NCBI RefSeq assembly: GCF_020509005.1
Contig: NC_063016.1
Coordinates: forward strand, 620,001 to 684,000
Reading direction: 5' to 3'
DNA length: 64,000 nucleotides
Origin: Fulvia fulva
Taxonomy: Eukaryota; Ascomycota; Dothideomycetes; Mycosphaerellales; Mycosphaerellaceae
Part shown: positions 24,401 to 33,759 of the stretch, piece after piece
How positions within the stretch are numbered: position 1 is the first letter of the stretch
Layout of the letters: each line of letters starts with the position of its first letter
Program-made: the position numbers and the translations under genes
The notes under the pieces: model-generated
Told to the model about the DNA's origin: nothing
What the model saw: only the letters and a program-made list of their open reading frames with translations
The model's database searches: none

Positions 24401-24858
24401 TCTCGAGCTATACCTCTAATAGAATCTACTTAGTATATATTTACTACGTACCGCTATACTAGCTAGGTTACGGAAAAGCCTACTATCTTAACTAAGGACT
24501 CCGGTATTACCTACTACCCTTAGCTCTACGATAGTATCGGTAGTTATACCAATACTCGAGTAAAACCTATAGAGCCTATAATAATACCTAACCTTAGCTA
24601 TAAGGATTATACGCGAGTACTAGCCGAAGACAGACTTAGGTCTAGAGTAAACTAGCTAACTAGGTAGTATATTTCTCGAAGGGAGCCGGTCGCGGATAGG
24701 CTAGTTATAGATAGACAGGATATAGATATATTACTAGACGATAATAAGGTATTAGAGGATAATTAGACTTTCGTACGGTTATAGAGTAGTACGGGTAAGT
24801 AGCCGTATAAGATAGATAACGCTTAGAGGACTAAGACGTATTTTAAGAGGGGGGGTAC
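21469..24858 (+). pseudogene. Gypsy2 RT (rest), RNase H and integrase, RIP-dead
   Basis: RT resumes with YKCLILPFGLYNGPVTF and LVYLDNVLIFSDTLEEYIEY (YxDD with the last Asp now Asn). FLGFVNFYRRFIEAFSRI and an RNase H block near 22030-22350 (TNSLDFIN, FYSKKLSP) follow. The integrase has YWPSLVRLVRRY near 22980, VDFVVGLPNSTLD at about 23108 and ITVIDRLTKEVELI near 23170. A poorly conserved tail runs to a polypurine run (24849-24855). Confidence 0.83.
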
Positions 24859-25337
24859 TATTACGGGTAGCCCGCGACCCCTTACTATAGCTACGTCGGC
24901 CTAGGTGAACCGCGGACCTTCTATATCGGGTTAGCGCGGCTTAGCTTTACTTTATAACTTCGCCGCGCCTCGCGCTTCTCTTTCGTAGCTTTATAGAACA
25001 ATAACTCTCTTATTCGGACCCTATAGTACGCGCGCCCTTATAAGGTTTTACTTAAGTATTGGTATAACTACCGGTACTATCGTAGAGCTAAGGGTAGTAG
25101 GTAATATCAGAGTCCTTAGTTAAGATAGTAGGCTTTCCCGTAACCTAGCTAGTATAGCGGTACTATTATAGTTTACTACTACCGTAACGTCGCGCTACGG
25201 CTCTTCCCCGCGTACTAGCGCCTTAGCGCTTCCCTTTATATCTCGCGCGCTTCGCGCTTCTCTTTCGTAGCCTTACTAAATAACGCTTGTTTTACGGTAG
25301 CTCTATACTATCGTCTTATAGATTACTACCCGTAATA
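24859..25337 (+). repeat. Gypsy2 3' LTR (479 bp)
   Basis: Begins TATTACGGGTAG and ends CTACCCGTAATA, a perfect 12-base inverted terminal pair, directly after AGAGGGGGGG. The other LTR was not found in the window, so LTR identity could not be used. Confidence 0.75.
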
Positions 25338-25984
25338 GTTTATTCGGTCTTATAAGCGGCCTATCTAGTTAGGCTAGTAGTTATAATCAAATCGTACTAG
25401 TAAAGTACGCGTTAAGGTAGGTTAAGTTTACTATAGTTACTAACTATCGAGTCGCGCGTATAGGCGTATTAATAATAACTATAGTCGCGTAAATAAGCGT
25501 ATTAGTTAAGTTAATAGATCACCTCTCTCCTTTGCGTAAAACGCGCGCCTCCCTACTCTTATAGGGCCCTTATATACCTACTAAGAGAGTAGTCTTATCT
25601 ACTACTTAATAGTATAATATAGCTATACCCGGTAGTACTACTAACGGGGTGCTCTTACCTAAGTAACCTCTTTATCTAGATCTTAGTAAGTATAAGCGTT
25701 AGTCGCTCGTACGCGCTAAGCTTTTCCTAACCGTATCTACTAAAACGTAGACACTCGATAACCTAGGTATCGATACCGCCCTAGGTGCCTTCCCTTCTAA
25801 CGACGACTCGAACGTTTTCGCCGCCGAATAATAAGAGATCGAGAAGGACCTACTACCTAAAGAATAGTAGTTTACCTTAACCCCCGACCCTATTAACTTC
25901 GTATAGAGAGACTCACTACGTTAACCTAGGGGGCGACCTTTATAAAGGCCTAGACTATATACAAGGCTAATAATTACTAGCTAT
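25338..25984. other. Unassigned RIP-mutated sequence between Gypsy2 and LINE B
   Basis: CpA/TpG-poor, with no open frame or recognisable motif. It may be LTR and gag remains of a third element, but nothing supports a name. The junction with LINE B is put near 25985 because the base composition changes there. Confidence 0.4.
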
Positions 25985-26044
25985 ATAGGGACCTAGATAG
26001 AGGAAAGAGGAACCCTATATAGTAGGAAAGAGAGGCGTGACACG

Positions 26045-27256
26045 ATGATAGCGATCGCAGGAAACGACCAGGAGCAGGAGAGTAACGAGTGGAAGGAGGT
26101 CTGCAGGAAGGCAGAAACAATGGCAATGGCAGGAGATGGCGAGCACCTAGAAAGAGCACTTAAGGGGATGATTTTGGAGCTCCTTGGAGGGCTAAAGGCA
26201 CTAAGGAGCCAAACAGGACAGATCATTAACAGGACAGTAGCAGCATCAGCAAAGAAGAGGACACAGGAAGGCCAGAAACTAAGCCAACCAACCTGGGCAG
26301 CAGTTGCATCCCAAAACCCTCCCCCCCAGAAAACAGCTATCAAGGTCTACACTTCCGACCAGCAAGAGCAGAAAGAGATTGAGGGCCTGTCAGGCAAGGA
26401 GATCATACAGAAGATTGGGATACAAGGCATCATTGGAGCCAGGAAAGAGAAGGGAGGTGTCCTTAAGCTGTTCACAGCACAGGAGCAAGACAGGAAGAGG
26501 CTAGAGACACAGAAGGAGTGGACAGCCAAACTAGGCAAGACGGCTAAGGTCTCACACCAACAAAATATGGTTATTGCCCATAGGATGACCACAAAGTTTG
26601 ACATTGAAGGAGACCTTAAGAGGCTGCAGGACCAGAACCAGGCTGTATGCCCAGGGCTACAGATCACAAAAGCAGCATGGGTCAACAGAAAGACAAAGGA
26701 CACAAAGAGAGAGTCTTCTCTAGTGCTCTGGATAGGCACTGTAGAACAGGCAAACACCGTGCTTGACAAGGGCATCTTCTGGGAATGCGAAAGAATGGAC
26801 ACAGAAATCCATAGAAGCACCCACAGACTACTGCAATGCTTCAAGTGCCAACAGTATGGTCATATCTCTACTAGATGCCCAAGCCAAAAGGACACTTGTT
26901 CCCACTGTGCTGGTAGCCACAAAGTACAGAATTGCACAGCCCCAAAGAGTGAAGCCAGATGTGCATGCTGTGGAAAGAAACACCCTTCCTGGTCCCAAGA
27001 CTGCACAGCTAGGATTGAGGCAAAGAGGAGGGCAAGAGAAGCCAGGATCAACACCCCTATCAGATTTCAGACAGGGACAATTACCCAAGAACCCCTAAGG
27101 ACTGTCTACAACCCTCTGAAAAGAGGCAGAACAGAAGAGACCACACAGGCCCAAGGCCACCCTGCTATGGGTAGACCAAAATCAATTGTGGTTGCAGGAA
27201 GAGACCCGTCACAAAGCAGGCTCAACCTTACCACAATCCTAAATAGCAGCCAGTAG
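26045..27256 (+). CDS. LINE B ORF1: gag-like RNA-binding protein with three zinc knuckles
   Basis: 403 residues, fully open. Residues about 261-315 hold three knuckles: CFKCQQYGHISTRC (C-x2-C-x4-H-x4-C), CSHCAGSHKVQNC and CACCGKKHPSWSQDC. The N-terminal half is rich in Lys, Glu and Gln and probably helical; the C-terminus is basic. By analogy with other LINE ORF1 proteins it should bind the element's RNA and form the particle used for retrotransposition. ATG at 26045 is the first in the frame after the 5' leader. ORF2 follows 41 bases after the stop, so it is likely translated from the same RNA. Confidence 0.88.
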   Translation: MIAIAGNDQEQESNEWKEVCRKAETMAMAGDGEHLERALKGMILELLGGLKALRSQTGQIINRTVAASAKKRTQEGQKLSQPTWAAVASQNPPPQKTAIKVYTSDQQEQKEIEGLSGKEIIQKIGIQGIIGARKEKGGVLKLFTAQEQDRKRLETQKEWTAKLGKTAKVSHQQNMVIAHRMTTKFDIEGDLKRLQDQNQAVCPGLQITKAAWVNRKTKDTKRESSLVLWIGTVEQANTVLDKGIFWECERMDTEIHRSTHRLLQCFKCQQYGHISTRCPSQKDTCSHCAGSHKVQNCTAPKSEARCACCGKKHPSWSQDCTARIEAKRRAREARINTPIRFQTGTITQEPLRTVYNPLKRGRTEETTQAQGHPAMGRPKSIVVAGRDPSQSRLNLTTILNSSQ

Positions 27257-27297
27257 CAGGAAGCACGAGAAGACCAGCAGGAGACCAGCATAGATGA

Positions 27298-30200
27298 GTC
27301 ATAATTGAGACACCTAATCTTACCACTATCCAGTACAATGTCAACAAAAGCCAGCACAAGGTCCAGAGAAGCTTTCTCCAAGCACTGGACCCAAAGAAAC
27401 ACCTAGTTATTGCAGTCCAGGAACCTTGGATCAACAGCAAATCTAACAGACCATCTACTGCTAACGACCCAAGGTATCACACACTCCTAGCCAAACAAGG
27501 CACCCCTAGAACATGCATGTACATCAGCAAAGAGATGGCAACAGACAGCTGGGAACAAATCCAACAGGAAGGGGGAGACATCACCTCAGTCAGACTCAAC
27601 ACCAACCAAGGCAGCATCCACATCCATAGTGTATACAACCCACCCCCCAGCTCCAGAAGCAGCACCCAGCTGGGCACACTACAACAGCTGCCAGACATCC
27701 TGCAGAGTGACTCCCAACACATCGTGCTGGGAGACTTCAACTTGCACCATCCTACATGGGGATCAGACTTTGCACCTGCCCATCACTTCCTAGCTAACAG
27801 ACTCCTCTCCACTACCCAAAGCAACAACATGCACCTAGTTACCCCAAAGGGCCTAACTACCTGGTCACAGAGAGCAAGCTCAAGCACCATTGACCTGTGC
27901 TTTGCATCACATGACCTGCAGCAGAAGGTCACCAGATGCTGGGTTAACCAGGACTTGGAGTCCTCATCAGATCACCTCCCAATTCAGGTGGAGTTTGAAA
28001 CACAGACACAGCAGGAAGGAGACCTAGAACCTCAGCTGGCCTGGAAGGCAGCCAACTGGGAACAGATCAGACAAGACCTGGAACAGAAGCTAGCTGGACT
28101 AGAGACCAGGAGACTGGAAACAGCCTTAGACATAGACCAAGCAGTGGCAGAACTGGTTAGAACAATGCAGGAAACTGCGGCAGCCCACACCAGAGAAAAG
28201 AAACAGTCACTGTACCAGCAGCCATTCTGGACAAAGGAATGCTCAGAGAAGGTCAAGGCAGCCAGGCAGGCCAGGAGAGCCCTTACCCAGAGCCACTCCC
28301 AGGAAGCATGGGACAGATACAACCAGGCAACCAGAGACAAGAAGGCCCAGATCAAGAGGGACAAGATGCTGGAGTGGAGGTCAACAGTTGGATCCATTAC
28401 CCAGAATCCTGAGAAGATGTGGAAACTAGCAAAGTGGGCAAGACAACCCACACAGGACAGAAACATGCTGCCCCAGTTTCCAAACATTGAAGACCAGGAA
28501 GGAGTAATCCAACACACTCTCCCAGGAAAGGCACAGGCATTGGGGAAACATTTCTTTGGCACACAGGTAGAAGCTGACCTGCAGGATCTGGAGGGCAGTG
28601 TGTATCCAACACCACTAGAGCAATCCTGCACAGTGGGAGAGGGAGAGATCAAGAGCATCATTAAGACACTCTCAGGAAACAAGGCCCCAGGACCAGATGG
28701 GATTCCAAACTTGTTCATTAAGACATGCAAGGACCAGATCTCCCCTGCACTGTCAAACATCTTTTCACAGTGCATGGCCCAAGGACACTGCCCTAAACAC
28801 TTCAAGGAGTCACTGACTGTGGTCTTGAGAAAACCACAGAAAGAGGACTACACAAAGCTAAAGGCATACAGACCTATTGCCTTGCTCAACACACTAGGCA
28901 AACTCCTGGAAAAGATCATAGCAGAAAGGCTGACAAACCTAGCTGAAGAACATGGAATCCTTCCTGAAGAACAGATGGGAGGCAGGAAACAAAGATCAAC
29001 ACTAACAGCTGTGGAACTTAGCACAGAGCAGATCAAGACCCTATGGCACTTTGGGAACAACAAAGCAGCCACACTCCTCTCACTAGACATATCAGGAGCC
29101 TTTGACAATGTCTCACACCAGAGGCTGATCCACATCCTGAAACAGAAGGCTATCCCTAACTGGACAGTCCAGTTTATCCAGTCCTTCCTCAGAGGCAGAA
29201 CCACAAGACTAAGACTGGGCAGATACAAATCTGACAGCATGCCTACAGAGACAGGAATCCCACAGGGATCAACAATGTCTCCAATCCTGTTTCTCCTCTT
29301 TATGGCAGACCTGCCAGCAAAGCTAAACTCCAGAAACACATCAGCCTCAGGGTTTGTAGATGACACAAACATCCTAGCCTGGACAGACAGCACAGAAGAG
29401 AACTGCAGAATCTTGCAGAAGAAACACAAGGAATGTGAGGAATGGGCCAGGAAACATGGAGCCAGATTTGCCCCAGAGAAGTATCAACTCATCCACTTCA
29501 GTAGAGCCAGAAACAGACACAATATGCAAGCCCCAATCACTATTCAGGGACACACAACAGAACCCTCAAGTGAATTAAGGGTGCTAGGAATATGGATGGA
29601 TCCAAAGCTCAGCTGGGGACCACAGGTCAAGAAAGCACAGGCAAGAGCAGACAACAACAGGCAATCAATTGACAGGCTTACAGCCTCCACATGGGGAGCC
29701 ACATTTGCGAAAGCAAAGGTTATGTACAAGGCCATTGTGAAGCCAGCCATGCTATATGGAGCCCAGATCTGGTCAGCCCAAGACAAGATCCCAAAGAGAA
29801 TTGCAGATCCCATCAGCAGAGCCCAAGCCTCCTGTCTGAAAAAGGTGCTTGGAGCATACAAGTCAACTCCAACAAGGGTGGTCGAAATGGAGTCTGGCTC
29901 CCCACCAGCCAAGCTCTACCTTCAAGGGTTGAGATACCAGTATGCAGGAAAGACGTCTGCATACCCAGCCCAGCTAGTAATCCAGAAGGCAGTCAACAAA
30001 ATCAGGAGCCAGTGCACAAGAAGGCACAGACAAGCAAGACCCAATCCAGCCCCACAGAAGCAGCAGGACCTGCAGAAGTTCAAAGAGCTAACAGAACAGC
30101 TGCACCTAGCCCAGCAGGAACAGGACAGAAGGGCTCAAGGGAGAGGATCAGCAGCTAGCCAAGGGAAGAAGCAACAGTCTCTAGCTGAAAGGATGGCAGG

Positions 30201-30687
30201 ACTCCTCTGGAAGACTGAATGGACAAGAACCCCACAGAGGCCAGGAACCCCAAAGGCACTCCAACAGTTTGGTAGCCACAACTACCTACTGTACTCAGAC
30301 CTGACCAGGTCAGAAGCAAGCATAGCAATACAAATCCGCTCTGAACACATCGGAGTCAGGGCATACCTGCATCAGAGAAAAGTCCCAGGTATCGAAGACA
30401 AGAGTTGCCCATGCGGCTACCTGTCCCAGAATGTCGAACATAGACTTCTGGTTTGCAAAGAATGGAGTACAGGGAGAGGTGAATGGAGGGCAAGGGCAAG
30501 GAACAGAAACTTCCAAGCCATGATCAGCAATAAGGGAGACCTCCAGAGAATTACAAGGTGGATCATCCACCAAGGATTTTTGGAGCAGTTCTCTCTTACT
30601 AGGGAAACAGAGAGATGGATTGAGGAGAGAAAGAAGGAGGAGGAGAGCAGGAAGAGGGGGACAACTCTAGGGTTGCAGACAAGGTAG
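27298..30687 (+). CDS. LINE B ORF2: AP endonuclease - reverse transcriptase
   Basis: The open frame runs 1,129 codons from just after a TGA at 27295. The first in-frame ATG (27517) lies inside the endonuclease, after its conserved start (TIQYNVNKS, VQEPWIN), so the functional product must begin upstream without an ordinary ATG. All endonuclease motifs are present (GDFNLHHPTW, STIDLCFAS, SSDHLPI). RT motifs: APGPDGIPN, YRPIALLNTLGK, LSLDISGAFDNV, GIPQGSTMSPILF and GFVDDTNILAW. The C-terminal knuckle is CPCGYLSQNVEHRLLVC. No RNase H signature is seen between RT and knuckle; a Gln/Lys-rich linker fills that space. Expected to nick the target and copy its own RNA. Completeness of the start is the main doubt. 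Confidence 0.88.
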   Translation, partial: VIIETPNLTTIQYNVNKSQHKVQRSFLQALDPKKHLVIAVQEPWINSKSNRPSTANDPRYHTLLAKQGTPRTCMYISKEMATDSWEQIQQEGGDITSVRLNTNQGSIHIHSVYNPPPSSRSSTQLGTLQQLPDILQSDSQHIVLGDFNLHHPTWGSDFAPAHHFLANRLLSTTQSNNMHLVTPKGLTTWSQRASSSTIDLCFASHDLQQKVTRCWVNQDLESSSDHLPIQVEFETQTQQEGDLEPQLAWKAANWEQIRQDLEQKLAGLETRRLETALDIDQAVAELVRTMQETAAAHTREKKQSLYQQPFWTKECSEKVKAARQARRALTQSHSQEAWDRYNQATRDKKAQIKRDKMLEWRSTVGSITQNPEKMWKLAKWARQPTQDRNMLPQFPNIEDQEGVIQHTLPGKAQALGKHFFGTQVEADLQDLEGSVYPTPLEQSCTVGEGEIKSIIKTLSGNKAPGPDGIPNLFIKTCKDQISPALSNIFSQCMAQGHCPKHFKESLTVVLRKPQKEDYTKLKAYRPIALLNTLGKLLEKIIAERLTNLAEEHGILPEEQMGGRKQRSTLTAVELSTEQIKTLWHFGNNKAATLLSLDISGAFDNVSHQRLIHILKQKAIPNWTVQFIQSFLRGRTTRLRLGRYKSDSMPTETGIPQGSTMSPILFLLFMADLPAKLNSRNTSASGFVDDTNILAWTDSTEENCRILQKKHKECEEWARKHGARFAPEKYQLIHFSRARNRHNMQAPITIQGHTTEPSSELRVLGIWMDPKLSWGPQVKKAQARADNNRQSIDRLTASTWGATFAKAKVMYKAIVKPAMLYGAQIWSAQDKIPKRIADPISRAQASCLKKVLGAYKSTPTRVVEMESGSPPAKLYLQGLRYQYAGKTSAYPAQLVIQKAVNKIRSQCTRRHRQARPNPAPQKQQDLQKFKELTEQLHLAQQEQDRRAQGRGSAASQGKKQQSLAERMAGLLWKTEWTRTPQRPGTPKALQQFGSHNYLLYSDLTRSEASIAIQIRSEHIGVRAYLHQRKVPGIEDKSCPCGYLSQNVEHRLLVCKEWSTGRGEWRARARNRNFQAMISNKGDLQRITRWIIHQGFLEQFSLTRETERWIEERKKEEESRKRGTTLGLQTR

Positions 30688-30871
30688 TCAGAGGCTAACC
30701 ACCATGACACTAGTGCACCCTAATGGAAGGAAAACTGAGAACTCATGGCAAGGAAGCTATTAGAGAAGGAGAGGAGGTTTTTACCTAGGAATAGGTTTCC
30801 TACCTTATGCAGTAACATATATAGACATAAACCCGCCTAGGCCGGAGGGCACCACAACGGGTAAATGAATC

Positions 30872-30887
30872 ATCTATCTATCTATCT
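30872..30887 (+). repeat. ATCT repeat tail of LINE B
   Basis: Four ATCT units close the 3' UTR. LINE A copies end in the same kind of tetranucleotide repeat, so a shared 3' tail type is likely. Confidence 0.8.
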
Positions 30888-30889
30888 AA

Positions 30890-32280
30890 TACGCTATCTC
30901 TCTACTCCCTTTTATAAGCTAATTTACCCCTTCCTATAACGAGTTTAGCGATGAACCTGCCCGGGCACGCATTTTGTTCGTTACTAGTGTCGATTAAGAG
31001 TCGAATTCTTTTGTAGTTCGTAGTGTCTTCGACTCCTAAGGGGTAGAGTCCGGAGCTAGAGGGGTCAGCGTACGTAGCTTGATATTAAGCTTGTCTATTA
31101 CTACCTATAGATTGAATAGAACCAAACTAGCGCCTCTAAAGCTCGATAGGATGTTCTCCTATCTAAATATAGCGTCATAGGCTACCTGGAAGGCGCGTAG
31201 GAACTCTACTTTATCGATATAAGTGATACGCTAGCGTACTAAGCCCGAGAGCTAAGTACCGTATACCTTCTTTAAAGGCGAATAGCAACCTATATCTAAT
31301 AGCTAGAGTAAGTACGAGGCGTGCGATAGTATATATAGGGCCAAGATCTTGTATTCCTTATATAGATTCTAGAATGCCTTCAAGTTATAGCTCTCGTAGC
31401 TATCGATAATAAGTAGTCTCTATACCCTAGTCGTACGAGCTATAGTATACTTCTAGAAATACTCTAGCTACTATATACCGAACTTATTGTTAGTCTAGCC
31501 GTTCTCTACTAGCCCGATTGTCTAGTCTAGACCTAAGTTGCCGTCTTAGTACTAGGTACTAATATGCTATTTACCTATAAGGATGACGTAGGGTAGGAGC
31601 GCTATTCCGTCTATATAGATAGTCTTAATTACTATTGCCTATTCTCTATTACCCTATTAAACGACCTTCCTCTTCCTACTACGCCTTTCTAAACCCGTAA
31701 CGACGCTCTAAGACGTAATAATACCTATTATAAACCCTGTCTCGTTGAAGTTATAGGTGTCCTAGTTAAGGATACTATACTTCTCCTTTATATTACGTAT
31801 AAGTAAGAACTACCTCTCGATAACGTCTAGATCTTCTATTAGGGCTCGCTAACGATCGTATCTACGTATTATACGAACCTTTAGCTTACGATGCCGCCTA
31901 ATAAACCTGTCTGTCTAATTAAGACTAGCGGGCTTAAGACCCTTCTCTTATAGTAATGAATCGGCTATTGCTCGTATACTAGCCTTTAATAGCGGGAAAC
32001 CTCTAAGATCTAGCTCGAGTATATACTCAAGTATCACCCTCTCTTCTAGCTCTATAAGCTTCTTCGAATTAGGCTCGTAGTCACCCCGAGGAGGTCGTCT
32101 ATTTAATCGATACCCTAGTATAGTTCGAGACGCGTCGTATACCTTTCTTTATAGTAAGTCGATTCGTAATTATCGCGTCGCGTTTCGTAGCCTAGATAGC
32201 TAAGGTCAGTTTGGCCTCGTTTAAAGACAATATACGCTATAATAGTGATTATATAGCTATATCTATAGAAGTGGTACAGT
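30890..32280 (-). pseudogene. pogo/Fot1-like DNA transposase, RIP-dead
   Basis: On the minus strand the broken frame between about 31440 and 31080 reads LLIIDSYESYN, then LALYILSHASYLL, LLDIGCYSPLKKVYG and FRGASLVLFNL. These fit the DDE_1 superfamily block of Fot1/pogo transposases (usual form LLxxDGHxSH ... MPPHxSHxLQPLDVGxF ... FxxAGLxPFNP). Upstream parts towards 32200 are probably the DNA-binding half, but are too decayed to identify. Many stops, CpA-poor. No clear terminal inverted repeats were found, so the element ends are approximate. Confidence 0.75.
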
Positions 32281-32297
32281 TCTTAGTAAAAGTGGCC

Positions 32298-32326
32298 CGC
32301 TCGGTAGTATAGCACGCTCGGTAGTA
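32298..32326. repeat. Direct repeat of CGCTCGGTAGTA (period 17)
   Basis: The 12-mer occurs at 32298 and 32315, between the transposase remains and LINE A copy 4. It could be a subterminal repeat of the DNA transposon; not proven. Confidence 0.55.
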
Positions 32327-32329
32327 AAG

Positions 32330-33365
32330 TACGTTAGGTTTAGTATCTATACTATTAGTATTTAAAGTATTAGAGGATATAAAAGAATAAGGAGTACTTT
32401 TCGACTATCTTAAGGCTATATTACTAGATTAGGCCTTGTTCTATTACTAGATCTGCCGCTTTCGCGTCTTATAGCTATACGATTAGCGCCGAGGCCTTCT
32501 TACCTTCTAGCTATTTCCTATAGAGCTAAGTCGCCTTCTAGATTAGAGAGTTAAGAGTGACCGGATTGTCCTCTTAGAGAGTACGTAGGTGACCTTAGTT
32601 AGTTAGGTCGAACTCTTTAGGTATGTCGTAGACTAGGATCGTAAATTACTTCGTTAAGACCTTCGCTAATACCGTAACCTTAGATACCTACTATAGCTAT
32701 ACCTCTAGGTACCTCCTAGTAGTACTAGAGCTAGTATAGATCTATAGAGTACCGTTAGACTATTAGTTTACTACGACTACCCCTAGTTACTTAATTCGCT
32801 AGGCGAGCTCTTTATTCGATAGCTTCGTAACTTCGGCCTAGTCTTCCTTTACTATAAAACGGATCGTAACTATATCGTACGTTAGGCGGGGGCCTAGTGT
32901 CGATACCGCGACCAATGCCTAGCTATAGGGGTGTTGATTCCGGGTAGCCTTGTTAATTGCCTAAGACGTCGTCCTTATTTCTTATTACCCTTAGTAATAT
33001 AATAGTACTAGCGCTATACGTAGCTAAGTAATTATTACCTAGAGAGACTAGTATAGGAGCTGATCGTTAGTTTCTATACTTTTTGCGCCCTCTATAAGTT
33101 GCTGCCAGTTGTCTTAGGGGAGCTTCGCCTGTACAGCCGTAGGCGCCGGTGGTGCCGTAGCCTGGCCTGCCATTGCCTAGGAGTTGCCTAATGCAGCTAG
33201 GCACCTCCGCGGCGTTTGGAGCTGAAGAAACAGGGTGAAGAGAACTTCAAGCTGTCCAAATTGGATGAGGTAGAACTCCCTCAAGTCTAGAGGCAGTAGC
33301 CTGCTTTGTAGATCGTTGGAATGGCCTTGATAAGGGCTTTCGAATGTGTCGTGTTTAGCGATGGC
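32330..33365 (-). mobile_element. LINE A copy 4: 5' fragment (leader and most of ORF1)
   Basis: Aligns with about 20360-21400 of copy 3: leader ORF (33177-33377), ORF1 ATG at 33173, and ORF1 up to the first zinc knuckle. ORF2 and the 3' end are absent, unusual for a LINE, which normally loses its 5' end, so a later deletion or rearrangement is likely. RIP damage is heavy left of about 33060 and light from there to the gene-side edge. Confidence 0.85.
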
Positions 33366-33759
33366 GCCAAGGCTCATGCGTCTTTTTACTTGAACTTACG
33401 ATAATAGCAACCTATATAGCGAACAAAGGCATAAAGTAGACGATCGAACGTTCGAAATCTACGCGAGAAACATAAGTCCGTAGCGTGCGATGTTGCGGAA
33501 GTCGAAAAAACCAAGTAGGAGTTAATTCCTGCCGTCGGCATCTCTCGAAGTATTACATGGCTGTGCCCTTTCAACTTTTGCTTCTGACACGCACGTGAGG
33601 GAAACTGCCCTCAATGACACCTATTCATTTAGGTTAGATGTCAAGGCCTGAGATACGATTTGATTAATCAGCCTCCACATGCCACTAAAGCTTTATGCCC
33701 TCAACTCCATTGAACAACACCTCACCAGCACCTCACCAGCACCACCACACGCGGCAGCC
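33366..33759. other. Boundary between transposon nest and gene region; thioredoxin promoter
   Basis: Base composition returns to normal (CpA and TpG present). No open frame of note and no further repeat recognised; it holds the 5' region of the thioredoxin gene. Confidence 0.5.

Larger units (their letters stand above)
15267..25337 (+). mobile_element. Gypsy2: second Ty3/Gypsy element, RIP-dead, 5' part missing, interrupted by LINE A copy 3
   Basis: The pol remains differ clearly from Gypsy1, so this is another family. Protease end, RT, RNase H and integrase are seen, split by LINE A copy 3 (16448-21468). The 3' end has a run of seven G before an LTR with perfect 12-base inverted ends. No gag and no matching 5' LTR were found, so the element is truncated or its left part lies outside the region I can align. 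The left boundary is uncertain. Confidence 0.8.
25985..30887 (+). mobile_element. LINE B: non-LTR retrotransposon with long open ORFs and no RIP
   Basis: About 4.9 kb with ORF1 (26045-27256), ORF2 (27298-30687), a 3' UTR and an ATCT repeat tail. Domain layout is that of LINE A and the RT cores are clearly related, but the DNA is too different to be the same family. Its bases differ sharply from everything around it: CpA and TpG are abundant and CpG is rare (I count 6 CpG in 26161-27360). Arginine is almost always AGA/AGG. The 5' end is estimated and no target duplication was found. The lack of RIP stops suggests a recent, perhaps mobile, copy. Confidence 0.92.

Noticed and set aside
25960..26000. 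Target-site duplication of LINE B (CTAATA near both ends)
   Set aside because: Only six AT-rich bases agree and the 5' end of the element is not defined well enough.
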